NCBI RefSeq assembly: GCF_009728145.1 | Contig: NZ_WOCA01000013.1 | Span: 1-64,000, forward strand | DNA from: Ornithinibacillus caprae | Lineage (GTDB): Bacteria > Bacillota > Bacilli > Bacillales > Amphibacillaceae | Direction of reading: 5' to 3' | Length of the DNA: 64,000 nucleotides | Shown here: positions 16,861 through 25,600 of the stretch, one piece after another | Numbering within the stretch: position 1 is the stretch's first letter | Layout of the letters: each line of letters opens with the position of its first letter | Notes under the pieces: model-generated | Told to the model about the DNA's origin: nothing | The model's database searches: none | The model's input: only the letters and a program-made list of their open reading frames with translations | Position numbers and translations under genes: made by a program

Positions 16861-16895
16861 TAAACGCATGGATGATTATGTTCCATGCGTTTTAA
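16861..16895. terminator. Shared terminator between the sigma operon and lipL
   Basis: AAACGCATGGA pairs with TCCATGCGTTT around a 9-nt loop, with T-rich exits on both strands. It serves the convergent genes on either side. Confidence 0.75.
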
Positions 16896-16905
16896 CTTTA
16901 TAGAT

Positions 16906-17769
16906 TTAGTTAGAACTCTTAACAATACGTTCAATCTGCTCATTTCGTTTTACCATTTGTTCATACCGCTTTTCAAAGACTGCAATCTCTTGCTCAGTGA
17001 AAGGTTGTTGATTGATTTGTTCGCTTAGGTCACTAATTGCTGCATATGCTCTTTCTTTCATTTTGTTAACTGTCATTTTTCTTCCCAATAACTCAGATAA
17101 TGATCCCATCACATTTGGATTCACATTTGGGTACGTGAACTTTGTCTCTTCTCCTTTTTTGCTGATATCATAAAATTTCCGAATAAGACTTGCTCGTTCG
17201 AAGCTATTTCCTTCTACATCTAAGTAGATTTGAATGGCTGCTCCATCTTTAATCCGTCTCTGAGAAATACCAGCAAATTTTTTCCCATGAATGCTTAAGT
17301 CATAATCTCCAGGACAGTAGGATTCGACAATTTCATAAGCTTTGATATCATTCGTCAGATCACGTAACATATATTGAATGAAGTTTACCATTGCTTCATA
17401 GCATTCATGGATGGAAAGGTCCTTTACGCCGGGAAGTATTAATGAAAGGTTTAATACACCGTCGTCCAATGCAACAGCAAGTCCACCAGAATTGCGTACG
17501 ACAACATGGTAACCTGCATTAGATAATAGCTCTACCCCGTCCTCAATATAAGGAAGGCGGGCATCCGGGATTCCTAACACAATGGTTTTGGGGTGAACCC
17601 ATAATCTAACAGTGGGAGGAGAATCTCCGTTGCTGACAGAAGTTGCCAGGGAATCATCGATCGCAAATGATGTTAATGCAGTATTCGACACATCCTGAAA
17701 AAAATTTTCTTCTGAATGGTCAATGTATCTAAATGTCGTATGGTGTATGATTTCTTGCCAGTTCTTCAT
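16906..17769 (-). CDS. lipL: Octanoyl-[GcvH]:protein N-octanoyltransferase LipL
   Basis: LipL moves octanoyl groups from GcvH to the E2 subunits of 2-oxoacid dehydrogenases, an obligatory step of the Bacillus lipoate pathway. The 287-aa protein belongs to the biotin/lipoate ligase fold. VVVRNSGGLAVALDDGVLN is the substrate-binding segment, and ESYCPGDYDLSIHGKKFAGI contains the catalytic Cys and the conserved Lys. The start ATG 17769 follows GGAGGA by 6-7 nt; in-frame codons further upstream give an unlikely hydrophobic leader. Its place beside ywfO and ywgA matches ywfL of B. subtilis. Confidence 0.9.
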   Translation of the reverse strand: MKNWQEIIHHTTFRYIDHSEENFFQDVSNTALTSFAIDDSLATSVSNGDSPPTVRLWVHPKTIVLGIPDARLPYIEDGVELLSNAGYHVVVRNSGGLAVALDDGVLNLSLILPGVKDLSIHECYEAMVNFIQYMLRDLTNDIKAYEIVESYCPGDYDLSIHGKKFAGISQRRIKDGAAIQIYLDVEGNSFERASLIRKFYDISKKGEETKFTYPNVNPNVMGSLSELLGRKMTVNKMKERAYAAISDLSEQINQQPFTEQEIAVFEKRYEQMVKRNEQIERIVKSSN

Positions 17770-17868
17770 GACAACTCCTCCTGAAAAGTTCCGAATTACG
17801 TCTTTTTTCCCTAATGTATCTATTATATAATATAACAAAATCGTCGAAAAGAAACGGGATGAAAATGA

Positions 17869-19185
17869 ATGGCATACAAAGATGAACAACTGAATGAAGA
17901 GAAAGTGTTTAAAGACCCAGTTCACCGCTATATTCATGTTCGAGATCGAGTGATATGGGATTTAATTGCAACACCAGAATTTCAACGGCTACGCAGAATT
18001 AAACAACTTGGAACAACGAACTTAACGTTCCATGGTGCCGAGCATAGCCGCTTTAATCATTCCCTAGGCGTCTATGAAATTGTACGCCGTATCATTTATA
18101 ACTTTAAAGATCGTAAACATTGGAATAATGACCAACGCTTACTATGTATGTGTGCTGCATTATTACACGATTTAGGACATGGTCCATTTTCTCATTCCTT
18201 TGAAAAGGTATTTAAACTAGACCATGAGCATTATACCCAGCAAATCATTTTAGGAGATACATATGTTCATAAAATATTAGAACGTGTACGTCCCGGTTTT
18301 GCTCAAGATGTTGCCGATGTTATTGGGAAAACTTACTCAGATAAGTTGGTAGTTAGCTTGATCTCTAGCCAAATTGATGCCGACCGTATGGATTATTTGC
18401 AACGAGATGCCTATTTTACAGGTGTAAGCTATGGACATTTTGATATGGAAAGAATTCTACGTGTGATGCGCCCAACGGAGGATCAGGTTGTTATTAAGTC
18501 CTCTGGAATGCATGCAGTAGAAGATTATATTATGAGTCGTTATCAAATGTACTGGCAAGTATACTTCCACCCAGTAACACGCAGTGCAGAGGTTATTTTA
18601 TCAAAAATTTTACACCGTGCTAAGGAATTATATGAGAATAACTATGAATTTAAATTGAAGCCAACACATTTCCTTTCCTTTTTCTCAGGGGAAGTGTCTT
18701 TGGAGGAATATTTAAAATTAGATGAGGGTATTGTCCACTACTATTTCCAATTGTGGCAGGAAGAAGATGACGAGATAATTAGTGACCTTTGTGAACGATT
18801 TATTAACCGACGTCTCTTTAAATATGTTGAATTTAATCCGAATAAACAAATGAACGAGTGGATGAAGCTTCATAAATTATTTTTAGAAATAGGTATCGAT
18901 CCGGAGTACTATTTAGTTGTTGATTCATCCTCAGATTTGCCATATGATTTTTATCGTCCAGGAGAAGAGGAAGAAAGATTACCGATTCATTTATTAATGC
19001 CAGATGGAAGCTTAAAGGAACTTTCTAGACATTCAGATATTGTGGAATCTATTTCGGGCAAAAAGCGTACCGATCATAAATTATATTTTCCCAAAGACAT
19101 CCTAGATAAAATCGCAGATCAAGACAAAGCAAAAGAGATAAAAGAAATACTCTATGGTCAAGGAGATGTATTTGATGTTAAATAA
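17869..19185 (+). CDS. ywfO: YwfO-type HD-domain phosphohydrolase
   Basis: This 438-aa protein carries an HD domain (about residues 50-200). The metal-binding pattern is seen in AEHSRFNHSLGVYE, LLHDLGHGPFSHSFE and SQIDADRMDYLQRDAYFTG, closely resembling dNTPase/SAMHD1-like triphosphohydrolases. The remainder is a helical C-terminal region. YwfO itself is not firmly characterised to my knowledge, so a nucleotide substrate is inferred. ywgA overlaps its last codons, so the two are cotranscribed. Confidence 0.88.
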   Translation: MAYKDEQLNEEKVFKDPVHRYIHVRDRVIWDLIATPEFQRLRRIKQLGTTNLTFHGAEHSRFNHSLGVYEIVRRIIYNFKDRKHWNNDQRLLCMCAALLHDLGHGPFSHSFEKVFKLDHEHYTQQIILGDTYVHKILERVRPGFAQDVADVIGKTYSDKLVVSLISSQIDADRMDYLQRDAYFTGVSYGHFDMERILRVMRPTEDQVVIKSSGMHAVEDYIMSRYQMYWQVYFHPVTRSAEVILSKILHRAKELYENNYEFKLKPTHFLSFFSGEVSLEEYLKLDEGIVHYYFQLWQEEDDEIISDLCERFINRRLFKYVEFNPNKQMNEWMKLHKLFLEIGIDPEYYLVVDSSSDLPYDFYRPGEEEERLPIHLLMPDGSLKELSRHSDIVESISGKKRTDHKLYFPKDILDKIADQDKAKEIKEILYGQGDVFDVK

Positions 19186-19681
19186 TCATGCCAAATTAAT
19201 GCAATTCTTTTTAGAGGCAAAAGAAGTGACTGGAAGAAAAAAATTGCAAAAAATGATTTATATTTTACAGTCTTTAGGGATGCCATTTGAAGAAAAATAT
19301 CAGTTTCACTTTTATGGTCCATATTCAGAGGAGCTTTCTCTTAGAATTGAGGAGCTTTGCAATTTAGGTTTCGTCCAAGAGAAAAAGGAAGAGAAAAGCA
19401 ATTATTATCAATATCATTATCAAATTACCAATGATGGACTTGAATTCCTAAATCAATTTGCCTTGGACATGCCTAACTATAAAGCACAAGTAACGAAGCT
19501 AAATGGAAAAAGTGCTCGCTTTTTGGAGCTAGTATCTACCATGCTATATTTCCATGATCTATCTCGAGCGGAAGTAGAGGAAAAAATTCAAACGGTTAAA
19601 CCGAAGCAAAACTATAGCGAAGAAGAAATTGCTGAAGCATGGACATTTATAGATGAGCTAAAGCAAGGGTTATTACAGTAA
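19175..19681 (+). CDS. ywgA: YwgA family protein
   Basis: The 168-aa soluble helical protein begins MLNNHAKLMQFFLEAKEV, and GRKKLQKMIYILQSLGMPF is typical of YwgA. The fold suggests a winged-helix-like N-terminus; function is unknown. ATG 19175 was chosen because AAGGAG lies upstream at suitable spacing and the family starts here. It overlaps the end of ywfO by 11 nt. A 144-bp gap then separates it from ywhD. Confidence 0.85.
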   Translation: MLNNHAKLMQFFLEAKEVTGRKKLQKMIYILQSLGMPFEEKYQFHFYGPYSEELSLRIEELCNLGFVQEKKEEKSNYYQYHYQITNDGLEFLNQFALDMPNYKAQVTKLNGKSARFLELVSTMLYFHDLSRAEVEEKIQTVKPKQNYSEEEIAEAWTFIDELKQGLLQ

Positions 19682-19825
19682 ATCATCTACGGATAGTGAA
19701 AACGTGAAATTGCCTTTCGAACTATGCTACAATGGATAGCAGTAGTAAAAGCATAAGCGTCTATATGTGATGGTGCACTAGTTGCTGGACGCTAAAGTTG
19801 GAGTATAAGAGAAGGAGGATCACGT

Positions 19826-20350
19826 ATGAGTTCAGATCAATCTTCAGAAAAAAAGAAGAATAATTCATTTACAATTATAAAAGACGATTCCAATGATGGA
19901 CATGGTGGTTATGGAGTTGGAGCGATTAGCTTGGAGAACATGTCATCTGTAATCGTCGACCCGAACGAAAATAAAGCTTATGTTGATATGGGTGCGATGC
20001 ATGCAAGAAGTGATGTAGAACGCCGTGTGAAATTTTTACCGGATAAGGACGCTGTTCCTAATGGAAAGCTATACTGGATCGTTTGGGTTAATGTAAACCG
20101 CAATAAAAATGGTCAGCCATACTATGCTGGGGTTGCAGGAAGCGAAATTCGTGTAGACCGCGAAATTAAACGTGCCTACAAATCAATGCCAGAGCATGTA
20201 ACACATATGGAAAAATCGCTAAAAGGTAAAATTATTGTAGATCACATGGATGATCATTCAAAGCGATTGCTTCGTGATTTTCTAGTCGATTTTAATCCAG
20301 AGTTTTGGGAAAACTCAACAGATGAATTAAAAAATGCGCTTCCTGAATAA
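19826..20350 (+). CDS. ywhD: YwhD family protein
   Basis: The 174-aa soluble protein matches YwhD of Bacillus along its length (SFTIIKDDSNDGHGGYGVGAI split by a Gly-rich loop; later NPEFWENSTDELKNALPE). Function is unknown. GAAGGAGGA precedes ATG 19826. It is monocistronic and convergent with the PBP gene. The long terminator is at 20525-20588. Confidence 0.88.
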   Translation: MSSDQSSEKKKNNSFTIIKDDSNDGHGGYGVGAISLENMSSVIVDPNENKAYVDMGAMHARSDVERRVKFLPDKDAVPNGKLYWIVWVNVNRNKNGQPYYAGVAGSEIRVDREIKRAYKSMPEHVTHMEKSLKGKIIVDHMDDHSKRLLRDFLVDFNPEFWENSTDELKNALPE

Positions 20351-20524
20351 ACACGATAGTGTAGGTTGTCCGCGGAGTTTACAGGCTGGTAAACAATGGT
20401 AATGTTGGGATTAAAAACTTTGAACATTTTGTGACTGAATGATGAATATTTAGCAGAAATGTTGTACTTTTGTTTGGAAGTTTGTAAAATATGTATACAT
20501 GGGCTTACTCATGTATTACTAGGA

Positions 20525-20588
20525 CAAAAAAGCAGCCGACTCAAACGTAAGACGGACCTTACGAGTGAGTTGGCTGCTTTTGTTTTTG
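20525..20588. terminator. Long bidirectional terminator downstream of ywhD
   Basis: AAAAAGCAGCCGACTCA and CGTAAG pair with CTTACG and TGAGTTGGCTGCTTTT in one long stem of more than 20 bp. T-runs follow on both strands. It lies about 175 bp beyond ywhD; transcripts from the convergent PBP gene would cross array A2 before reaching it. The stretch 20351-20524 shows nothing recognisable. Confidence 0.9.
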
Positions 20589-20642
20589 GTAAATTTTGTT
20601 GGGGGAGGCGCGTAAACCTAGGGATCGAACGTGTGAGTTGTA

Positions 20643-20918
20643 ACATCAGACACATGAGGGAAACTATCGGACACTGGCGTGACAACATCGGACACAAACG
20701 CGCGAACATCGGACACAAACGCGCGAACATCGGACACAAGAGCGCAAACATCGGACACAAGAGCGCGAACATCGGACCCAAGCGCGAGAACATCGGACAC
20801 AAGCGCGCAAACATCGGACACAAGCGCGCGAATATCGGACACAAATCCCCAATCATCGGACACTCCCGAACATCGGACACACAAACCCAAGCATCAGCCA
20901 CAAACGCCCAAACATCCC
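20643..20918 (+). repeat. Tandem array A2: 21-bp CATCGGACAC repeat, about 14 units
   Basis: The family is the same as A1, with units such as ACATCGGACACAAACGCGCG, ACATCGGACACAAGAGCGCA and ACATCGGACACAAGCGCGCG. The constant half is kept and the variable half here is richer in GCG. Edge units degenerate to ATCAGACACATGAGGG and GCATCAGCCAC. One 17-bp unit breaks the register near 20860. It fills the convergent gap between ywhD and the PBP gene, again with CATCGGACAC on the plus strand. Confidence 0.95.
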
Positions 20919-20955
20919 CCCGCAGCTTCCCAACTTCAACTCCCTATTAACTCAA

Positions 20956-23016
20956 CTAATCAAAAAACACCTCAAACCACTTCTCAAAGACACCTTTATC
21001 ATCACTTTCTTCAACCTCTTCTTCACCCAGTCCGTCATCACCTTCATGGAAATGCTCTAGACAGTGGTTTTCAGGCTCGGTTCCTTTTTCAAAAAACATG
21101 ACTGTACTAGCATCACAGTAGGGGGTTGCACGTAAGCCGGTTTCAGGATCTACTGGTACGGCAACGAGTCCTGCAGGTGCATCAAAGTGTTCCTCGGGCA
21201 TTTCCTTGTGCACTTCTTCCATAAATCCTGCCCAAACTTTTTTGGAATAGGCTCTTTCCTGGGGATTGTCAATGGAACGATTGTCATCATAGCCTGTCCA
21301 AACTCCGGCAACGAGGTTTGGGCTGTATCCAATCATCCAGCTATCTGGATTAGTAGATCCTGTTTTTCCGGCATATGTTCTTGTCAGATGATCCGATATA
21401 GATGAACCAGTCACGGCGGTATACCCATTTAGTTCTTGATCAAAGGTCCCTGTTAACAATTGGGTTAGGATAAATGCTTTTTTGGGATCAAGAACGAGTT
21501 TGTTGTTTGAATGATCTCGTTCATAAATCGTATTTCCTTCCCGGTCAACAATTTTTTCTATTGTATAACTATTAATTTGTTTACCACCATTTGCTAGCAT
21601 GCCATAGCCGGTAATCATTTCTTTCATTGTGACAGCACCCGTGCCAAGAGCTAACGAAGGCACATTTGGTAAATCACTATGGATACCGAATTGTTTTGCT
21701 GTATCTATCAATGTATTTGTGCCAATATACATATTTGTTCTTACGGCATAGACATTATCCGATAATGCAATAGCTTGTGCTAGTGTAATTGGTTCATAGG
21801 CATAATAGTCATTAAAGTTACTTGGTTGATAGACGTTTCCATCTTCGAGTTCAAATGCTGTTGGTTTACTCATGAGCATGGTGCTAGCTGTGTAGCCATG
21901 CTGGAGGGCAGCGTAGTATAAAAAAGGTTTAAAGGTAGACCCGGGCATTCGCCTTGCTTGAATCGTTCGATTAAAAGGACTTTTCTCATAGTCACGTCCA
22001 CCAACCATAGCCCGAATTGCACCAGTCGTTGGATCAATGGCTAGCGATCCAACCTCGATGTCACTACTATCTGGAATTGCTGTTGCAATACTTTCTTCTA
22101 ATGCTTGCTGTGCATCTATATGTAAGGTCGTATGAATTTGATATCCACCAGAGCGGATCGACTCCATGTCAATCTGCAATAGATTTGCCGCCTCATTTAA
22201 TACTGTGTCCTGAAAATATGGTCCAATATTATTTTGGTTTGCTAAGCGAGTCTTTGTGTACTCTAAATTTTCACGTTTTGCTAAATAATATTCTTCTTCC
22301 GAAATTATATTTTCATGAAACATTGCTGATAGTATTTGCTGTTGTCTATTCGTTGCTCTTTCTTCATCGTTTAAAGGGGAATAATATGTTGGACCTTTTG
22401 GAACTCCAACAAGCATGGCAATTTCTGCAAGTGTTAATGAATCAGCAGATTTATTGAAAAAGTATTTACTAGCAGTTTCAATCCCGTAGGCACCATGACC
22501 GTAATAGACAGTGTTTAAGTAGCCTTCTAAAATCTCCTCCTTTGAATAAAATAACTCTAGTCGGATGGCATAAAAGGCTTCTTTTAGTTTTCGATTCCAT
22601 GTTTTTTCATGGGATAGAAATAAATTTCTTGCGTATTGCTGCGTGAGGGTGCTTGCCCCTTCTTTTAAGGAGAATGTTTTTATATCTGAAATAATTGCAC
22701 CAAAAATTCGTTTTATATCAAATCCATGATGCTTGAAAAAGCGTTGGTCTTCTGTAAGTAGAGTAGCATCGATTAATTCGGCTGGGATTTTTTCTAAACC
22801 CACCCAGTAGCGATTTTCTAATCCATGCTCCTCTCCAATAACGTCACCAGAATCACTGTAATAGATGGTATTTTGCTCATTTGTTAAATTTGGCGGTCCC
22901 ATTAGATAGGCAACCACATATATTCCTGCTACAAAAATGATACCAATTGCTACTATACTTAAAGCGAGTTTTACTAATAATGCTGATACCTTTTTTGAAA
23001 GAAATGATTTTCCCAT
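20956..23016 (-). CDS. pbpG: Class A penicillin-binding protein (PbpG/YwhE-like, PBP1A family)
   Basis: The 686-aa bifunctional peptidoglycan synthase has a short cytoplasmic tail, one transmembrane helix (about 13-35), and a glycosyltransferase-51 domain (about 55-230, with LTEDQRFFKHHGFD and KEGASTLTQQYARNLF). The transpeptidase domain (about 300-620) shows PGSTFKPF (SxxK), SDN and KTGSTNPDSW (KTG). The acidic C-terminus (EEVEESDDK) is short. B. subtilis PbpG acts in spore cortex synthesis redundantly with PbpF; assignment to PbpG follows the ywh position. GGAG precedes ATG 23016. Confidence 0.9.
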   Translation of the reverse strand: MGKSFLSKKVSALLVKLALSIVAIGIIFVAGIYVVAYLMGPPNLTNEQNTIYYSDSGDVIGEEHGLENRYWVGLEKIPAELIDATLLTEDQRFFKHHGFDIKRIFGAIISDIKTFSLKEGASTLTQQYARNLFLSHEKTWNRKLKEAFYAIRLELFYSKEEILEGYLNTVYYGHGAYGIETASKYFFNKSADSLTLAEIAMLVGVPKGPTYYSPLNDEERATNRQQQILSAMFHENIISEEEYYLAKRENLEYTKTRLANQNNIGPYFQDTVLNEAANLLQIDMESIRSGGYQIHTTLHIDAQQALEESIATAIPDSSDIEVGSLAIDPTTGAIRAMVGGRDYEKSPFNRTIQARRMPGSTFKPFLYYAALQHGYTASTMLMSKPTAFELEDGNVYQPSNFNDYYAYEPITLAQAIALSDNVYAVRTNMYIGTNTLIDTAKQFGIHSDLPNVPSLALGTGAVTMKEMITGYGMLANGGKQINSYTIEKIVDREGNTIYERDHSNNKLVLDPKKAFILTQLLTGTFDQELNGYTAVTGSSISDHLTRTYAGKTGSTNPDSWMIGYSPNLVAGVWTGYDDNRSIDNPQERAYSKKVWAGFMEEVHKEMPEEHFDAPAGLVAVPVDPETGLRATPYCDASTVMFFEKGTEPENHCLEHFHEGDDGLGEEEVEESDDKGVFEKWFEVFFD

Positions 23017-23217
23017 CGCGAAGTCTCCAATTTTGTAGAAATTTGTAGGATATTATATATATCCATTATGGGAAAACTGATAGGAAATTAAACTTATTCT
23101 AGCTGTCTTCTATATCGTAAATTCGAAAAAAATAAAGAAACTGACATGCAATGATTGATAAATGCCCTTATTTATCGCTATAATAGTAAATTATATAAGA
23201 ATTAAAGAGGCGATATC

Positions 23218-23649
23218 ATGGGTCGACAAGTAATGGTAGAACTAAGGACTACCATTGATGATAATGGACATAAAGAGCACAATACCTCAAAGCAAAAAGG
23301 AATGCTGCATCAAAAGCAAAACATGGATGTGCTCACGTTTGAAGAGAAAACCGAAGATCAGCAAATGATTAAAAATTTGATTACGATTCAACAAGAGAAG
23401 GTTAGTATCAAACGGTCTGGAGCGGTTTCTATGCATCAACAATTTCATGCCAATCAAACAACAGAAAATGTTTTTAAGCATCCGCATGGAAATATTCATA
23501 TGGAAACTTTTACGGACAATATTAGTTACCACTCAACAGATAATGCAAGATCTGGTCAATTAACAATTGATTATAAAGTAAAATTAAATGGACAAGCTGA
23601 ACGGAAACATGAATTAATGTTGACGTTCAATGAGGAGGATACACAATGA
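23218..23649 (+). CDS. ywiB: YwiB family DUF1934 beta-barrel protein
   Basis: The 143-aa protein fits DUF1934, a small calycin-like beta-barrel family (B. subtilis YwiB), with [15 protein letters not shown] at the start and [11 protein letters not shown] near the end. Function is unknown. It shares a 4-nt overlap (ATGA) with argS, so the two are translationally coupled. This linkage is conserved in Bacillus. Confidence 0.85.
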   Translation: MGRQVMVELRTTIDDNGHKEHNTSKQKGMLHQKQNMDVLTFEEKTEDQQMIKNLITIQQEKVSIKRSGAVSMHQQFHANQTTENVFKHPHGNIHMETFTDNISYHSTDNARSGQLTIDYKVKLNGQAERKHELMLTFNEEDTQ

Positions 23650-25316
23650 ACGTTTTGGCACAAACCGAAAGCACATTAAAAGAACAGATAGGTGCCGCAG
23701 TTTTACATGCAGAATTAGCAACACAAGAAGAATTACCTGAAATTATTTTAGAAAAGCCAAAGGATAAAGCGCACGGCGATTTTGCAACAAATATAGCGAT
23801 GCAATTAGCTCGAATTGCAAAAAAAGCACCTAGACAAATTGCTGAGGATATTGTTGCAAATCTTGATCAATCAAAAGCTTCCATTGAAAAAGTAGAAATT
23901 GCAGGTCCTGGATTCATAAACTTTTTCATGAAAAATGACTTCCTAACAGATTTGATCCCAACGATCCTTAAGGCAGATAAAAACTATGGGAAAACGGACT
24001 TCGGTAAAGGGGAAAAAGTCCAAGTAGAGTTTGTATCCGTAAACCCAACTGGAGACCTACACCTAGGGCATGCGCGTGGTGCGGCATTTGGGGACGTTTT
24101 ATGTAATGTGCTTGCCACAGCTGGTTATGAGGTGGAGCGAGAGTATTACATAAATGATGCTGGAAACCAAATTGATAATTTGGCATTGTCGGTAAACGCT
24201 CGTTATTTACAAGCACTTGGAAAAGATGCTGAGATGCCAGAAGATGGTTACCATGGAGAAGACATCGTTGAGATTGGGAAATCATTAGCTGAAGAACACG
24301 GAGATACATGGGCAACTAGGGATGAAGAGGAACGTCTTTCTTTCTTTAAGGAATATGGATTGAAGTATGAATTAGGTAAAATTGAAGCTGATTTAAAAGA
24401 TTTCCGCGTAGAATTCGATAATTGGTTCTCTGAAAGAAGTCTATATAAACATGACGAAATTACCGACGTACTAGAAAAATTAAAAGCTGGTAAGTATGTT
24501 TATGAGCAAGACGGCGCTACTTGGTTCCGTTCAACAGATTTTGGTGACGATAAAGACCGCGTCTTAGTGAAAAACGATGGTGCTTATACGTATTTAACGC
24601 CAGATATTGCTTACCACCAAAATAAATTAAACCGTGGCTTCAATAAATTAATTAATGTATGGGGAGCAGACCATCATGGTTATATCCCACGTATGAAAGC
24701 TGCGATCCAAGCACTAGGATATGATGCGGATACATTAGAAGTGAAGATTATTCAGATGGTAAATCTGTTTGATAAAGGTGAAAAATTACGGATGAGTAAA
24801 CGGACAGGGAATGCTGTATCACTAAGAGAGTTAATGGACGAGGTTGGCATTGATGCAGTTCGTTATTTCTTTGTAGCCCGTTCCAATGATTCACAACTTG
24901 ATTTTGATGTGGAGCTTGCTCGTTCCGAATCTAATGACAATCCTGTTTATTATGTGCAATATGCACATGCGCGCATTTGCACGATGCTAAAACAGGCTGA
25001 AGCAAAGGGAATAGATATTAATCAAACATTTGATCAACGTCTATTAACAGCAGAAAAAGAGCTAGATCTATTGAAGAAACTAGGCGAATTCCCGCAAATG
25101 ATTGCAGAAGCAGCAGAAAAACATACACCACATAAGGTGACACAATATGTATTTGATTTAGCATCATTATTACACAGCTTCTACAATGCAGAGAAAGTGT
25201 TAGATGTGGATAACCAAGAATTAACCAGTGCACGTATTGCATTAATGAAAGCTGTTCGCATCACATTAGCAAATGGACTTAACTTAATGGGTGTTACCGC
25301 ACCAGAGAAAATGTAA
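23646..25316 (+). CDS. argS: Arginyl-tRNA synthetase
   Basis: ArgS is the class I enzyme that attaches arginine to tRNA-Arg. The 556-aa length is normal. [15 protein letters not shown] contains the HIGH-like signature and LRMSKRTGN the KMSKS-like loop. The N-terminal ArgRS-specific domain (about 1-110) and the C-terminal anticodon-binding DALR domain (about 440-556) are present. It overlaps ywiB by 4 nt and ends in a strong terminator. Confidence 0.97.
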   Translation: MNVLAQTESTLKEQIGAAVLHAELATQEELPEIILEKPKDKAHGDFATNIAMQLARIAKKAPRQIAEDIVANLDQSKASIEKVEIAGPGFINFFMKNDFLTDLIPTILKADKNYGKTDFGKGEKVQVEFVSVNPTGDLHLGHARGAAFGDVLCNVLATAGYEVEREYYINDAGNQIDNLALSVNARYLQALGKDAEMPEDGYHGEDIVEIGKSLAEEHGDTWATRDEEERLSFFKEYGLKYELGKIEADLKDFRVEFDNWFSERSLYKHDEITDVLEKLKAGKYVYEQDGATWFRSTDFGDDKDRVLVKNDGAYTYLTPDIAYHQNKLNRGFNKLINVWGADHHGYIPRMKAAIQALGYDADTLEVKIIQMVNLFDKGEKLRMSKRTGNAVSLRELMDEVGIDAVRYFFVARSNDSQLDFDVELARSESNDNPVYYVQYAHARICTMLKQAEAKGIDINQTFDQRLLTAEKELDLLKKLGEFPQMIAEAAEKHTPHKVTQYVFDLASLLHSFYNAEKVLDVDNQELTSARIALMKAVRITLANGLNLMGVTAPEKM

Positions 25317-25320
25317 TCAA

Positions 25321-25353
25321 CAACCCTCACTTTTATGAAAGTGGGGGTTTTTT
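25321..25353 (+). terminator. Intrinsic terminator of ywiB-argS
   Basis: ACCCTCACTTT pairs with AAAGTGGGGGT around TATG, followed by six T. Confidence 0.9.
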
Positions 25354-25404
25354 CTATTATTTGGCTGTGATGGTAATAGGATTACCATCACAACAAAAAA
25401 CAGG

Positions 25405-25434
25405 TTGACTGAATGATCATTCATAATTTATAGT
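25405..25434 (+). promoter_or_regulatory. fadF promoter overlapped by a FadR-like operator
   Basis: TTGACT (25405-25410) and TATAGT (25429-25434) are 18 bp apart. The perfect palindrome TGAATGATCATTCA (25410-25423) fills the front of the spacer. Its half-sites equal those of the B. subtilis FadR (YsiA) operator, TGAATGA...TCATTCA, with a shorter centre. Repression of fadF by FadR, relieved by acyl-CoA, is therefore likely. Confidence 0.65.
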
Positions 25435-25600
25435 AGTATATAATAACATCAATAAGAAGGGGGACAACTAGGGTGGTAGGAAAGCATAATACTTTTCTAT
25501 CTTTAATGGGGCAAACAACATAAAAAAATTTCGAAAAAATTTTTCTGAAAAGTGAAATCGTTATCATTATTCGTTATAATACACATGAGGGGGATGGCTG

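Noticed and set aside
19682-19825. Riboswitch or T-box before ywhD, from the AGCGTC / GACGCT inverted repeat
   Set aside because: Only a 6-bp stem with a long loop; no T-box or known riboswitch core visible.
25550-25580. Fur box before fadF
   Set aside because: ATCGTTATCATTATTCG only partly matches the Fur consensus and the gene has no iron-uptake role.
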